DNA from: Merdimonas faecis | GTDB taxonomy: Bacteria; Bacillota; Clostridia; Lachnospirales; Lachnospiraceae | Length of the DNA: 64,000 nucleotides | Assembly: GCF_001754075.1 (NCBI RefSeq) | Contig: NZ_MIEH01000017.1 | Coordinates: 62,001 to 126,000, forward strand | Direction: 5' to 3' | In this document: one piece after another, positions 51,554 through 60,492 of the stretch | Layout of the letters: every line of letters begins with the position of its first letter | Position numbering within the stretch: position 1 is the first letter of the stretch | The notes under the pieces: generated by a model | The model's database searches: none | Seen by the model: the letters and a program-made list of their open reading frames with translations, nothing else | Told to the model about the DNA's origin: nothing | Program-made: the position numbers and the translations under genes

Positions 51554-52630
51554 ATGTTAAGAATCGGAATGTTGACCAGCGGCGGCGACTGCCAGGCTTT
51601 AAATGCGGCAATGCGCGGCGTTGTAAAGGGAATTTGTTCAAAAAGAGACGATGTAGAAATCTATGGATTTCAAGAAGGATATAAAGGACTGATCTATTCC
51701 AATTTCAAGATGCTGACTTCCAGGGACTTTTCCGGAATCCTGACACTGGGCGGAACGATCCTTGGGACATCCCGGCAGCCCTTCAAGCTGATGCGGGTGC
51801 CGGACGAAAACGGACTGGACAAGGTAGAGGCCATGAAGCATACCTACCACAAGCTGAACCTGGACTGCCTGGTGATCCTGGGAGGCAACGGCACACATAA
51901 GACGGCAAACATGCTGAGAGAAGAAGGCCTGAACATCATCACGCTTCCAAAGACCATTGACAATGATCTGTGGGGAACGGATATGACCTTTGGTTTCCAG
52001 AGTGCGGTGGATATAGCCACAGACACCATTGATAAGATCCACACCACGGCCACCTCTCACAGCCGGGTATTTATCATCGAAGTTATGGGACATAAGGTTG
52101 GCTGGGTGACCCTTCATGCAGGCATTGCCGGCGGCGCGGATATCATCCTTCTGCCGGAGATCCCTTACGATACGGATGTGGTGGTAGATGCCATCAACAA
52201 GAGAAAGGCAGCAGGCAAACGATTTACCATCATTGCGGTTGCAGAAGGCGCTATCTCCAAGAAGGACGCAAAGCTGTCCAAGAAGGAACTGCGGGAGAAA
52301 AAGGAAAAGAAGAAATATCCGTCCGTAGCCTATGAAGTGGCAGAGAGAATTCAGAAGCGCACGGATCAGGAGGTGCGGATCACCGTGCCGGGACACATGC
52401 AAAGAGGCGGATCCCCCTGCCCGTATGACAGGGTACTGTCCACCAGATTCGGCGCGGCAGCGGCTGAGGCAATCCTGGACGGAGACTTTGGAAACATGGT
52501 GGGGCTAAAAAACGGTAACATTGTAAGAGTTCCGCTGGCAGAAGTGGCCGGAAAACTCAAATATGTAGATCCGGAATCTGAGATCATCGAAGAAGCAAGA
52601 ATGACAGGCATCAGTTTCGGAGATAGATAA
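51554..52630 (+). CDS. pfkA: 6-phosphofructokinase family enzyme
   Basis: The product has 358 residues, longer than the 320 of the Escherichia coli enzyme. N-terminal GMLTSGGDCQALNAAMRG, phosphoryl-donor site LVILGGNGTH and active-site PKTIDNDLWGTD are visible. The residue pair that separates ATP from pyrophosphate users is Gly (as in GGxG) plus Lys (PKTIDND) here, a mixed type known from ATP-using enzymes, so the donor is unsettled. A Lys/Glu-rich insertion (KKDAKLSKKELREKKEKKKY) sits before GHMQRGGSPCPYDRVLS. It phosphorylates fructose-6-phosphate in glycolysis. Confidence 0.9.
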   Translation: MLRIGMLTSGGDCQALNAAMRGVVKGICSKRDDVEIYGFQEGYKGLIYSNFKMLTSRDFSGILTLGGTILGTSRQPFKLMRVPDENGLDKVEAMKHTYHKLNLDCLVILGGNGTHKTANMLREEGLNIITLPKTIDNDLWGTDMTFGFQSAVDIATDTIDKIHTTATSHSRVFIIEVMGHKVGWVTLHAGIAGGADIILLPEIPYDTDVVVDAINKRKAAGKRFTIIAVAEGAISKKDAKLSKKELREKKEKKKYPSVAYEVAERIQKRTDQEVRITVPGHMQRGGSPCPYDRVLSTRFGAAAAEAILDGDFGNMVGLKNGNIVRVPLAEVAGKLKYVDPESEIIEEARMTGISFGDR

Positions 52631-52681
52631 GAATAAGGCAAAATAAATCAGACGTAAATCAAAAGACAGGAAGTGTAAAAC

Positions 52682-54256
52682 ATGTCATATATGGCATTGT
52701 ACCGGAAATTTCGCCCCGGTGAGTTTGAAGATGTGAAAGGCCAGGATGCCATTGTCAAGACCTTGAAAAATCAGATATCCGCCGGGCGGATCGGACATGC
52801 ATATTTGTTCTGCGGGACCCGGGGAACCGGAAAGACCACGGTGGCAAAAATCTTTGCCAAGGCCGTGAACTGTGAGCACCCGGTGGACGGCAGCCCCTGC
52901 GGAGAGTGCGCGGCCTGCCGGGCGATTGCGGCGGGGAATTCCATGAACGTGATCGAGATCGACGCGGCCTCTAATAACGGTGTGGACAATATCCGGGAAA
53001 TCCGGGAAGAAGTAGCTTACCGGCCGACAGAAGGCTGCTACAAGGTCTATATCATCGATGAGGTCCATATGCTGTCCATAGGGGCGTTCAATGCACTGTT
53101 AAAAACACTGGAGGAACCGCCGGAATATGTGATCTTTATCCTGGCGACAACGGAAGCAAATAAGATCCCGGTGACCATTTTAAGCCGGTGCCAGCGATAT
53201 GATTTTAAACGTATCTCCATCGATACCATTGCGGCAAGGCTCCGGGAGCTGATCGATAAGGAGCAGTGGGATGTGGAGGAAAAGGCGGTCCGGTATATCG
53301 CAAAGGCGGCGGACGGCTCCATGCGGGACGGTTTAAGCCTGCTGGATCAGTGTGCGGCCTTTTATATCGGGGAACGCCTGACTTATGACCATGTTCTGGA
53401 GATCCTGGGGGCGGTGGACATGGATGTGTTCAGCCGGCTGCTTAGGGAAATCCTTTCCATGGACGTATCCAAAGTGATCGAAACCGTGGATGAGCTGGTG
53501 ATGGGAGGCAGAGAGCTGTCTCAGCTGGCGGCGGATTTTACCTGGTATCTGCGGAATCTCCTGCTGGTAAAGTGCTCCGATGATATGGAGGACGTGCTGG
53601 ATGTATCCACGGAGAACCTGGCGCAGCTAAAGGAAGAAGCCGGGATGATCGAAAATGAGACTCTGATCCGCTATATCCGGATCTTTTCAGATCTGACCAG
53701 CCAGCTTCGGTATTCTACGCAGAAGAGGGTGCTCCTGGAGGTAACGCTGATCAAGCTGTGCCGGCCGGCCATGGAGCAGAATTCCGATGCGCTGCTGGAC
53801 CGGATCCGGCTGATCGAAAAGCAGCTGGAGGAAGGTGTGGCAGTCAGGGTGGACGCAGAGGCATCCGTGGCTGGAAGCCATCGGGAAGAAGAAAGGGAGG
53901 CGCCCCGGAAAGTGAAACAGGAGCTTCCCAAGGCCCTGAACGAGGATGTAAAAGCAGTGGCGAAGGATTTTCGGAGTATTGCAGGGGATGCATCTCCCAT
54001 GCTCCGGACATATCTGAAGAAAGTGCGCTTAAGCGCAGGAGAGGGCAATCGCCTGATGATCGTGGCGCCGGATGAGATGAGCGCCGGAGTGCTGGGCACA
54101 GAGGCCCACAAAGAAGAGCTTGAAAGACTGATCGAGGAAAAGATCGGGAAAACAGTAGAGCTGGAGGTCCGTCAGGTAGAAAATGGCGGGCGGTTTGAGG
54201 ACAGCTTTGTGGATATTGAAAAGCTGATCCACATGGAAATAACAGTGGAAGACTAG
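52682..54256 (+). CDS. dnaX: DNA polymerase III subunit gamma/tau
   Basis: The product has 524 residues. Clamp-loader ATPase: Walker A CGTRGTGKTTVAK, zinc site CEHPVDGSPCGECAACR, Walker B YIIDEVHMLS and sensor SRCQRYDF. A tau-like C-terminal region follows, with a charged linker near residues 385-420. It starts the conserved dnaX-ybaB-recR run. I looked upstream for the small SRP RNA gene that often precedes dnaX and did not see it. Confidence 0.95.
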   Translation: MSYMALYRKFRPGEFEDVKGQDAIVKTLKNQISAGRIGHAYLFCGTRGTGKTTVAKIFAKAVNCEHPVDGSPCGECAACRAIAAGNSMNVIEIDAASNNGVDNIREIREEVAYRPTEGCYKVYIIDEVHMLSIGAFNALLKTLEEPPEYVIFILATTEANKIPVTILSRCQRYDFKRISIDTIAARLRELIDKEQWDVEEKAVRYIAKAADGSMRDGLSLLDQCAAFYIGERLTYDHVLEILGAVDMDVFSRLLREILSMDVSKVIETVDELVMGGRELSQLAADFTWYLRNLLLVKCSDDMEDVLDVSTENLAQLKEEAGMIENETLIRYIRIFSDLTSQLRYSTQKRVLLEVTLIKLCRPAMEQNSDALLDRIRLIEKQLEEGVAVRVDAEASVAGSHREEEREAPRKVKQELPKALNEDVKAVAKDFRSIAGDASPMLRTYLKKVRLSAGEGNRLMIVAPDEMSAGVLGTEAHKEELERLIEEKIGKTVELEVRQVENGGRFEDSFVDIEKLIHMEITVED

Positions 54257-54268
54257 GAGGATATAAAA

Positions 54269-54622
54269 ATGGCAAAACGGGGAGGATTCCCGGGCGGCGG
54301 TATGCCGGGAAACATGGCAAATCTGATGAAGCAGGCACAGAAGATGCAGCGTCAGATGGAAGAACAGGCAAAGGAGATGGAAACCAAAGAGTTTACGGCA
54401 ACTGCCGGAGGCGGAGCTGTTGAGGTGACCATGTCCGGGACTAAGAAGATTACGAAAGTGAAGCTGGACGAGGAAGTCGTGGATCCGGATGATGTGGAGA
54501 TGCTGGAAGACCTGATCGTTGCAGCGGTAAATGAAGTGCTGGAAAAGGTAGATGAGGCGTCTGCCGCGGCAATGTCCAAATTTACAGGAGGAATGGGCGG
54601 CGGCATGCCGGGGCTGTTCTAA
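54269..54622 (+). CDS. YbaB/EbfC nucleoid-associated protein
   Basis: The product has 117 residues, 12 bp after dnaX with AGGAGG. Gly/Met-rich N-terminus ([20 protein letters not shown]), core [20 protein letters not shown] and C-terminal [16 protein letters not shown] are typical of YbaB. It binds DNA as a dimer. The position between dnaX and recR is conserved. Confidence 0.94.
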   Translation: MAKRGGFPGGGMPGNMANLMKQAQKMQRQMEEQAKEMETKEFTATAGGGAVEVTMSGTKKITKVKLDEEVVDPDDVEMLEDLIVAAVNEVLEKVDEASAAAMSKFTGGMGGGMPGLF

Positions 54623-54636
54623 GAGGAGTTGTTTGC

Positions 54637-55233
54637 ATGGATTATTACAGCAGTCAGATCAGCAAGCTAATTGAAGAACTGTCGTGCCTTCCGGGCATTG
54701 GTGCAAAGTCAGCGGCAAGGCTGGCTTTTCACTTGATACATATGCCGGCAGAGGATGTGAAAAGACTGGCGGACACCATGGTCCAGGCCAGGGAAAATGT
54801 TCGTTACTGCAAGGAATGTTATACACTGACAGACCAGGAGCTGTGCCCGATCTGTAAGAGCAGCGCCAGAGACCACAAGACCATTATGGTGGTGGAGAAT
54901 ACCAGGGATCTGGCGGCTTATGAAAAGACGGGAAAATACAATGGTGTCTACCATGTGCTCCACGGGGCGATCTCGCCCATGCTGGGAATCGGGCCGGAGG
55001 ATATCAAGCTGAAAGAACTGATTACCCGCCTGGAGGGCGACGTGGAGGAAGTGATCATCGCTACCAACTCAAGCCTTGAGGGAGAGACGACGGCGATGTA
55101 TATCAGTAAGCTCATCAAGCCGACGGGCATCAAGGTCAGCCGGATCGCCAGCGGCGTGCCGGTGGGCGGAGATCTGGAGTATATTGATGAAGTGACCCTT
55201 CTGCGGGCGCTGGAAGGAAGGACAGAGCTTTAA
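54637..55233 (+). CDS. recR: Recombination mediator protein RecR
   Basis: The product has 198 residues. Helix-hairpin-helix LSCLPGIGAKSAARLAFHL, zinc site CKECYTLTDQELCPIC, and Toprim domain VVENTRDLAAYEKTGKYNG... VIIATNSSLEGETTA. It helps RecA load at gaps together with RecO/RecF. The length is exactly typical. Confidence 0.96.
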   Translation: MDYYSSQISKLIEELSCLPGIGAKSAARLAFHLIHMPAEDVKRLADTMVQARENVRYCKECYTLTDQELCPICKSSARDHKTIMVVENTRDLAAYEKTGKYNGVYHVLHGAISPMLGIGPEDIKLKELITRLEGDVEEVIIATNSSLEGETTAMYISKLIKPTGIKVSRIASGVPVGGDLEYIDEVTLLRALEGRTEL

Positions 55234-55271
55234 GAAGAGTGCAAATGTAAGATCAGGTGAGTGATGGAATT

Positions 55272-56369
55272 ATGAGAAAGAAAAAAGTGACGTCCACGGA
55301 TGTGGCCAGGGAGGCAGGCGTTTCCCAGGCTACTGTGTCCATGATCCTGAACAAAAAATACAACGTCTCTTTTTCCAGGGAAACCATAGAGAGGGTAGAG
55401 GCAGCGGCCCGGAAACTGGGGTATGCAGCCGCAAAGCCAAAGAGCAGAAAAAATGCCAGACGGGAAAAGCTTCTGGTAGTGTTTTGCTCCAATCTGACCA
55501 ATCCCTACTATGTGATGCTCCTGCAGGGAATTGAATCCAGGGCAAAGGAGGCGGGATTTGGCCTGTTTGTATGCAATACCCAGCGGGACCTCAAGATGGA
55601 GGAGCGTTATCTGAAAATGATGCTGCAGCTTAAGCCGCTGGGAATCATATATACCTGTAATCCCAGCCACTGCTTTATGAAGCAGGTAGAGGAACTGGCC
55701 AGGCAGATACCGGTAGTGGTGGTCAACAACCAGAATGAAAAGATGAACGTGGATGCGGTGGAGCTTGATAATTCAAAGCTTGGCCGTATTATGGCAAGGC
55801 ATCTTCTGGAGCTGGGACATCACAAGGTGGCTTATATAGCGCCGCCGCTTACAGCCCGGCAGAAGCAGCGTTCCAAAAGGGTGGAAGGCTTCCTGAAGGA
55901 ATATGAAGAAGCAGGATTTAAGGACGGCGTCATCATCAAGGCGGCAGGAGAAGAAATGGATCTGACCGTGGCTCACATTGATTCGGAATATAAGATCGGC
56001 TATGACCTGACCAGGGAGCTTCTTGAGGAGACCAGGGATATTACAGCTATCGTGGGACTCAATGATATGATTGCTTTCGGCATACTGGATGCGCTTCAGG
56101 AGGAAAAGATCCGGGTTCCGGCGGAGATGTCGGTGATGGGATGCGACAATACGCTGTTTGCGCGTATCCACAAAGTGGCACTTACCACCATTGATCATTT
56201 TGTGGTGTATAAGGGGCGGGATGCCTGCGACATTATCATGAAGAAGATCGATTCCCGGGATACCCAGTATGCGGACCTGGAGCCGGTCAGCAGCTACCAT
56301 GTGGAGTATGAGCCAAGGCTGATCGTACGGGGGACGACCGGATATCCTTCCGGCAGAAAAAGAAAATAA
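55272..56369 (+). CDS. LacI-family transcriptional regulator
   Basis: The product has 365 residues from the ATG at 55272; a GTG at 55257 is an alternative. The DNA-binding head is VTSTDVAREAGVSQATVSMIL...RVEAAARKLGY, followed by a periplasmic-binding-protein-like ligand domain (LLVVFCSNLTNPYYVMLLQG... SVMGCDNTLFARI). It lies directly before the transaldolase and transketolase genes and is probably their regulator through the sites at 56378-56417. The effector is not evident. Confidence 0.9.
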   Translation: MRKKKVTSTDVAREAGVSQATVSMILNKKYNVSFSRETIERVEAAARKLGYAAAKPKSRKNARREKLLVVFCSNLTNPYYVMLLQGIESRAKEAGFGLFVCNTQRDLKMEERYLKMMLQLKPLGIIYTCNPSHCFMKQVEELARQIPVVVVNNQNEKMNVDAVELDNSKLGRIMARHLLELGHHKVAYIAPPLTARQKQRSKRVEGFLKEYEEAGFKDGVIIKAAGEEMDLTVAHIDSEYKIGYDLTRELLEETRDITAIVGLNDMIAFGILDALQEEKIRVPAEMSVMGCDNTLFARIHKVALTTIDHFVVYKGRDACDIIMKKIDSRDTQYADLEPVSSYHVEYEPRLIVRGTTGYPSGRKRK

Positions 56370-56377
56370 AATTAATG

Positions 56378-56417
56378 ATTTTGCGAAAATTATTAATAAT
56401 AAAATGTTTGCGGAAAT
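56378..56417. promoter_or_regulatory. Candidate operators for the LacI-type regulator
   Basis: ATTTTGCGAAAAT (56378-56390) is a dyad around GCG; GTTTGCGGAAAT (56406-56417) is a related copy 28 bp on. TTTGCG/CGCAAA cores are common in LacI-family sites. The remaining 56418-56533 is AT-rich with no gene. Confidence 0.45.
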
Positions 56418-56533
56418 CCTTATAATGTCGGGAGAACCAGGCGTTTTGAAAAAGAAGACAAGAAAATATTCAAGACTTTTGTTAATAAAATAAAAGTATC
56501 AGTTTAAAAAATTATTAATAGAAAACAGCACTA

Positions 56534-56563
56534 TTGACCAGTATAAAGAGATTACGTTATAAT
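56534..56563 (+). promoter_or_regulatory. Promoter of the transaldolase-transketolase genes
   Basis: TTGACC (56534-56539), 18 bp, TATAAT (56558-56563), 46 bp before the transaldolase start. Confidence 0.75.
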
Positions 56564-56609
56564 TCAAGTATCTGGGAAACTGTTAAATGTAAATTAGGAG
56601 GAAATGAAC

Positions 56610-57263
56610 ATGAAATTTTTCATCGACACAGCAAAGGTAGAGGACATTAAAAAGGCAAACGATATGGGTGTGATCTGTGGTGTTACCACGAATCCGTCTC
56701 TGATCGCAAAAGAGGGAAGAGTGTTTGAGGAAGTGATCGCAGAAATCGCATCTATCGTAGACGGACCGATCAGCGGAGAGGTAAAAGCAACTACCACAGA
56801 CGCGGAAGGTATGATCGCAGAGGGCCGTGAGATCGCTAAGATCCACAAAAACATGGTAGTAAAGATCCCGATGACTGTAGAAGGCTTAAAAGCGGTGAAG
56901 GTACTTTCCTCCGAAGGCATCAAGACCAATGTAACACTGATTTTTACGGCTAACCAGGCACTTCTGGCAGCAAGAGCCGGAGCTACTTATGTATCTCCGT
57001 TCCTGGGACGTCTGGACGACATCTCTGTAAGAGGAACTGACCTGATTGCGGAGATTTCCGAGATTTTCAAGATTGCAGGCATCCAGACAGAGATCATCGC
57101 GGCCAGCATCCGTCACCCAATGCATGTGACAGACTGTGCACTGGCAGGAGCTGATATCGCAACGGTTCCATATGCAGTAATCGAAAAGATGACCAAACAT
57201 CCGCTGACAGATGCAGGAATCGAAAAATTCCAGGCAGATTATAAAGCGGTATTTGGAGAATAA
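56610..57263 (+). CDS. Transaldolase, short fructose-6-phosphate-aldolase-like type
   Basis: The product has 217 residues from the ATG at 56610 (AGGAGG seven bases upstream; ATG at 56604 is too close). Signatures: [29 protein letters not shown], Schiff-base Lys in VVKIPMT, and [11 protein letters not shown]. The short form belongs to the TalC/FSA group. It precedes the split transketolase and so completes the non-oxidative pentose phosphate route here. Confidence 0.93.
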   Translation: MKFFIDTAKVEDIKKANDMGVICGVTTNPSLIAKEGRVFEEVIAEIASIVDGPISGEVKATTTDAEGMIAEGREIAKIHKNMVVKIPMTVEGLKAVKVLSSEGIKTNVTLIFTANQALLAARAGATYVSPFLGRLDDISVRGTDLIAEISEIFKIAGIQTEIIAASIRHPMHVTDCALAGADIATVPYAVIEKMTKHPLTDAGIEKFQADYKAVFGE

Positions 57264-57279
57264 TTTTTGGGAGGACATC

Positions 57280-58116
57280 ATGGATAAATTAGAGTTGATG
57301 AAAACGGCCAATGAGATCCGCAAAGGCGTGATCACGGCGGTACACAGTGCCAAGTCCGGGCATCCGGGCGGATCTCTTTCAGCGGCTGACATTTACACAT
57401 ATTTATATTTTGAAGAGATGAATATCGATCCAAAGGATCCAAAAAAAGCAGACAGAGACCGGTTTGTACTGTCCAAAGGACATACGGCTCCGGGATATTA
57501 TTCTGCGCTGGCCCACAGAGGCTTTTTCCCGGTGGAGGATCTTACGACCCTTCGTAAGACAGGATCTTATCTGCAGGGACATCCGGATATGAAGCATATT
57601 CCGGGCGTGGATATGTCCAGCGGATCTCTGGGACAGGGAATCTCCGCTGCTGTCGGGATGGCCATTGCTGCAAAGCTTTCCGGCGACAGCTACAGAGTTT
57701 ATACACTTCTTGGCGACGGCGAGATCCAGGAGGGGCAGGTCTGGGAGGCGGCAATGCTGGCGGCCCACAGAAAGCTGGACAACCTGGTAGTGATCGTAGA
57801 TAACAATAATCTGCAGATTGATGGCGCGATCGACGACGTCAATTCACCGTATCCGATCGACAAGAAATTTGAGGCGTTTAATTTCCATGTGATCAATATC
57901 GACGGGCATGACTTTGACGCTATTGCCGCGGCCTTTAAAGAAGCAAGAGAGACCAAGGGACAGCCGACGGCTATTATCGCAAAGACCGTGAAAGGAAAAG
58001 GAGTATCCTTCATGGAGAACCAGGCCTCCTGGCATGGTGCGGCCCCGAATGACGAACAGTATGAGGTGGCTATGGCAGATTTAGAGAAAGTAGGTGAAGC
58101 ATTATGTCAGAAGTAA
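57280..58116 (+). CDS. Transketolase, N-terminal subunit
   Basis: The product has 278 residues from the ATG at 57280. It carries the thiamine-diphosphate-binding half: SAKSGHPGGSLSAADI, SSGSLGQGISAAVGMA, and the GDGEIQEGQVWEAAMLA...NNN motif. The enzyme is split into two proteins, as in many Firmicutes and archaea. It overlaps the second half by 13 bases, which favours equal synthesis. Confidence 0.94.
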   Translation: MDKLELMKTANEIRKGVITAVHSAKSGHPGGSLSAADIYTYLYFEEMNIDPKDPKKADRDRFVLSKGHTAPGYYSALAHRGFFPVEDLTTLRKTGSYLQGHPDMKHIPGVDMSSGSLGQGISAAVGMAIAAKLSGDSYRVYTLLGDGEIQEGQVWEAAMLAAHRKLDNLVVIVDNNNLQIDGAIDDVNSPYPIDKKFEAFNFHVINIDGHDFDAIAAAFKEARETKGQPTAIIAKTVKGKGVSFMENQASWHGAAPNDEQYEVAMADLEKVGEALCQK

Positions 58117-59042
58117 AGAAGATCGCAACAAGAGAAAGCTACGGTAATGCTTTAGTAGAACTGGGAAAAGAACACGAGGATCTGGTAGTGCTGGACGCGG
58201 ACCTGGCGGCAGCTACAAAGACCGGAACCTTTAAGAAGGCGTTCCCGGAACGTCATATCGACTGCGGAATCGCAGAGAGCAACATGATGGGTGTGGCGGC
58301 AGGTCTGGCAGCAGCCGGAAAGGTTCCTTTCGCAAGCTCCTTTGCTATGTTTGCGGCAGGACGTGCCTTTGAGCAGGTGAGAAACTCCATCGGCTATCCA
58401 CATCTGAACGTAAAGATCGGTGCGACCCATGCAAGTATTTCTGTCGGAGAAGACGGCGCAACTCATCAGTGTAATGAGGATCTGGCGCTGATGCGCACGA
58501 TTCCGGGCATGGTAGTCATCAACCCGTCTGACGACGTGGAGGCAAAAGCAGCAGTGAAGGCGGCCTACGAGCATGTGGGACCGGTGTATCTGAGGTTTGG
58601 ACGTGCGGCAGTGCCGGTGATCAATGACAACCCGGATTATAAATTCGAGATCGGGAAATCCATCACCTTAAGAGAAGGAACGGATGTGACTATCATTGCG
58701 GCAGGACTTCCGGTGTCTGAGTCTCTGGCGGCGGCCGAGAAGCTGGCGGCAGACGGCATCAGCGCACAGGTGATCAACATGCACACCATCAAGCCTCTGG
58801 ATGAGGAGGCGGTGATCCGGGCGGCAGAGAAGACCGGAAAGATCGTGACGGTAGAAGAGCACTCCGTTATCGGCGGCCTGGGAAGCGCAGTCTGCGACGT
58901 GGTGGCACAGAAGGCTCCCGCAAAGGTACTGAAGATTGGCGTGAACGACGTGTTTGGAGAGTCTGGACCGGCAGCAGAGCTGATCAAGAAGTATGGACTG
59001 GACGCAGACAGCATTTACGAAAAAGTAAAAGCGTTTGTATAA
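58104..59042 (+). CDS. Transketolase, C-terminal subunit
   Basis: The product has 312 residues. It has the pyrimidine-binding domain (VVLDADLAAATKTG, DCGIAESNMMGVAAGLA, FAMFAAGRAFEQVRN) and the C-terminal domain (HTIKPLDEEAV, VEEHSVIGGLGSAV). Together with the previous product it transfers two-carbon units between sugar phosphates. 1-Deoxyxylulose-phosphate synthase is excluded by the split form and context. Confidence 0.94.
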   Translation: MSEVKKIATRESYGNALVELGKEHEDLVVLDADLAAATKTGTFKKAFPERHIDCGIAESNMMGVAAGLAAAGKVPFASSFAMFAAGRAFEQVRNSIGYPHLNVKIGATHASISVGEDGATHQCNEDLALMRTIPGMVVINPSDDVEAKAAVKAAYEHVGPVYLRFGRAAVPVINDNPDYKFEIGKSITLREGTDVTIIAAGLPVSESLAAAEKLAADGISAQVINMHTIKPLDEEAVIRAAEKTGKIVTVEEHSVIGGLGSAVCDVVAQKAPAKVLKIGVNDVFGESGPAAELIKKYGLDADSIYEKVKAFV

Positions 59043-59052
59043 GTTAGATAAA

Positions 59053-59089
59053 AATACTGTGGAAGGAGGAGCTTTCACAGTATTTTTTT
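59053..59089 (+). terminator. Terminator after the transketolase genes
   Basis: AATACTGTG and CACAGTATT with a 14-nt loop, followed by TTTTT. Confidence 0.85.
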
Positions 59090-59100
59090 ATCCACTTTTT

Positions 59101-59140
59101 CAATGGGGACGGGGGATTTTTGAAAATCCCCCGTCCCTAT
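59101..59140. repeat. Dispersed palindrome, family A, copy 5 (one end decayed)
   Basis: The left arm CAATGGGGACGGGGGATTTT is intact; the right arm ends GTCCCTAT instead of GTCCCCATTG. The rest of 59141-59300 holds no recognisable gene. Confidence 0.85.
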
Positions 59141-59300
59141 CCGACATTTTCGGACGCACGATTTGGCAGGGGGTAAGAAGGGGCGTCGAACCTGGGACGA
59201 TCCTGCCGGAAACTTCCCTGGACAGGCTTCACCGAATGGCAAAATACGCAAAATCCATATGCTATCATAACCAAAAATACAAAAAATGAGGTGAGAGTAT

Positions 59301-60434
59301 ATGGAAAGACAGCTTCCAAAAAATGTAAGGCAGATCGGGAACGTCAGTGACGAACCGAAGATCTATGTAGAAGATTATGTGGATACTTATCTGAACCAGT
59401 TAAAGGACAAAGCAAAGGAGGAGCCGGTGGGGATCGCGCTGGCAGGAGAAATACTGGTACTGGAAGGGCAGCCCGTAGTGTACATATCCGGGGCTTTCCG
59501 GCTGGCCGAAGTGGAGATCAGGGGAAGGGAAATTTCTCTGAAGGAAGAGACGGTAAAACAGATGGAAACGGACCGGAAAAAATATTTTCCGGAAACAGAG
59601 ATCGTAGGCTGGGGCCTGATCGAAGATGGGAAGCCCATGGGAAGGAGCCGGGAGGTAGGACGGATCCACAGCAAATACTTTTCCAAGGATCAGTCTGTCT
59701 TCATATGGAAGGATTCCCTGGACGGAGAAGAAGTTTTCTATGCGTTTAAATACGGGGAATTGATGCAGATGGGCGGGCACTATGTGTTCTATGAAAAGAA
59801 TCCCGCCATGCAGAATTATATGATCAGTACACGAAAAAAGATTGGCGTTACACCCAGTGAAGTGGTTGAGGATCGAGCTGCAAAGGATTTTCGTAGTGTC
59901 GTAAGGGAACGGATGGATGCAAAGTCAGATCGTCAGAATTCCCGGCTTATCTATATTACAAGTGCGCTGCTGGTAGTAGTTGTACTGGTGATCGGTGTCT
60001 CAACCATGAATAATTATGATAAGATGGAAGCCGTGCAGAGTTCACTGGAATCACTGTCCCAGTCTGTCAATTCACCGGAGAGCCAGACGGAGACCGTGAC
60101 AGAAGATGAAGGAGATGATGAAGAGGAGGGGGCGGCAGCAAAAGCCCAGGTAGAAACAGGGGAAACAGAAAGTGTCCAGGAGGCATCCGGGGATACTGCT
60201 TCGGACTCTTCCGGCGAGGGTGATACAGACGATACGGGAGCCGTCATGACAGCGGACCCGTCAGAGATTGACCTGGATGAAGATGATTATTACGTGGTTC
60301 AGAAGGGAGATACATTGGATACCATCAGCATGAAAGTGTACGGAGATGCCGCTCATGTGGACGCGATCTGCAGGATGAACGGACTGTCAGATGGAAATCT
60401 GATTTACATTGGACAAAAATTACTGCTTCCATAG
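59301..60434 (+). CDS. Membrane protein with cytoplasmic MPN-like domain and outer LysM
   Basis: The product has 377 residues with GAGGTGAG upstream. Residues 1-210 are a soluble domain whose order of strands (GIALAGEILVLEGQPVVYIS, EIVGWGLIEDG, HSKYFSKDQSVFIWKDSLDG, VFYAFKYGE) resembles MPN/JAB folds but without the HxH metal ligands. That resemblance is by eye. One membrane helix follows (ITSALLVVVVLVIGV), then about 90 acidic Ser/Thr/Glu residues and a C-terminal LysM (YYVVQKGDTLDTISMKVYGD... LIYIGQKLLLP) that binds peptidoglycan outside. It heads a group with DUF5711 and CvpA genes. Confidence 0.78.
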   Translation: MERQLPKNVRQIGNVSDEPKIYVEDYVDTYLNQLKDKAKEEPVGIALAGEILVLEGQPVVYISGAFRLAEVEIRGREISLKEETVKQMETDRKKYFPETEIVGWGLIEDGKPMGRSREVGRIHSKYFSKDQSVFIWKDSLDGEEVFYAFKYGELMQMGGHYVFYEKNPAMQNYMISTRKKIGVTPSEVVEDRAAKDFRSVVRERMDAKSDRQNSRLIYITSALLVVVVLVIGVSTMNNYDKMEAVQSSLESLSQSVNSPESQTETVTEDEGDDEEEGAAAKAQVETGETESVQEASGDTASDSSGEGDTDDTGAVMTADPSEIDLDEDDYYVVQKGDTLDTISMKVYGDAAHVDAICRMNGLSDGNLIYIGQKLLLP

Positions 60435-60492
60435 TATGGAAATTATGATACAATATATAAGATGCAAATGAAGACCAGCAAAGGTGAGGCAG

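Noticed and set aside
52631-52681. Small SRP RNA gene before dnaX
   Set aside because: Only 51 bp with no GGAA tetraloop hairpin of the expected form.
19114-59140. CRISPR array from the recurring GGGGACGGGGG repeats
   Set aside because: Copies are kilobases apart, palindromic and without spacers or cas genes.
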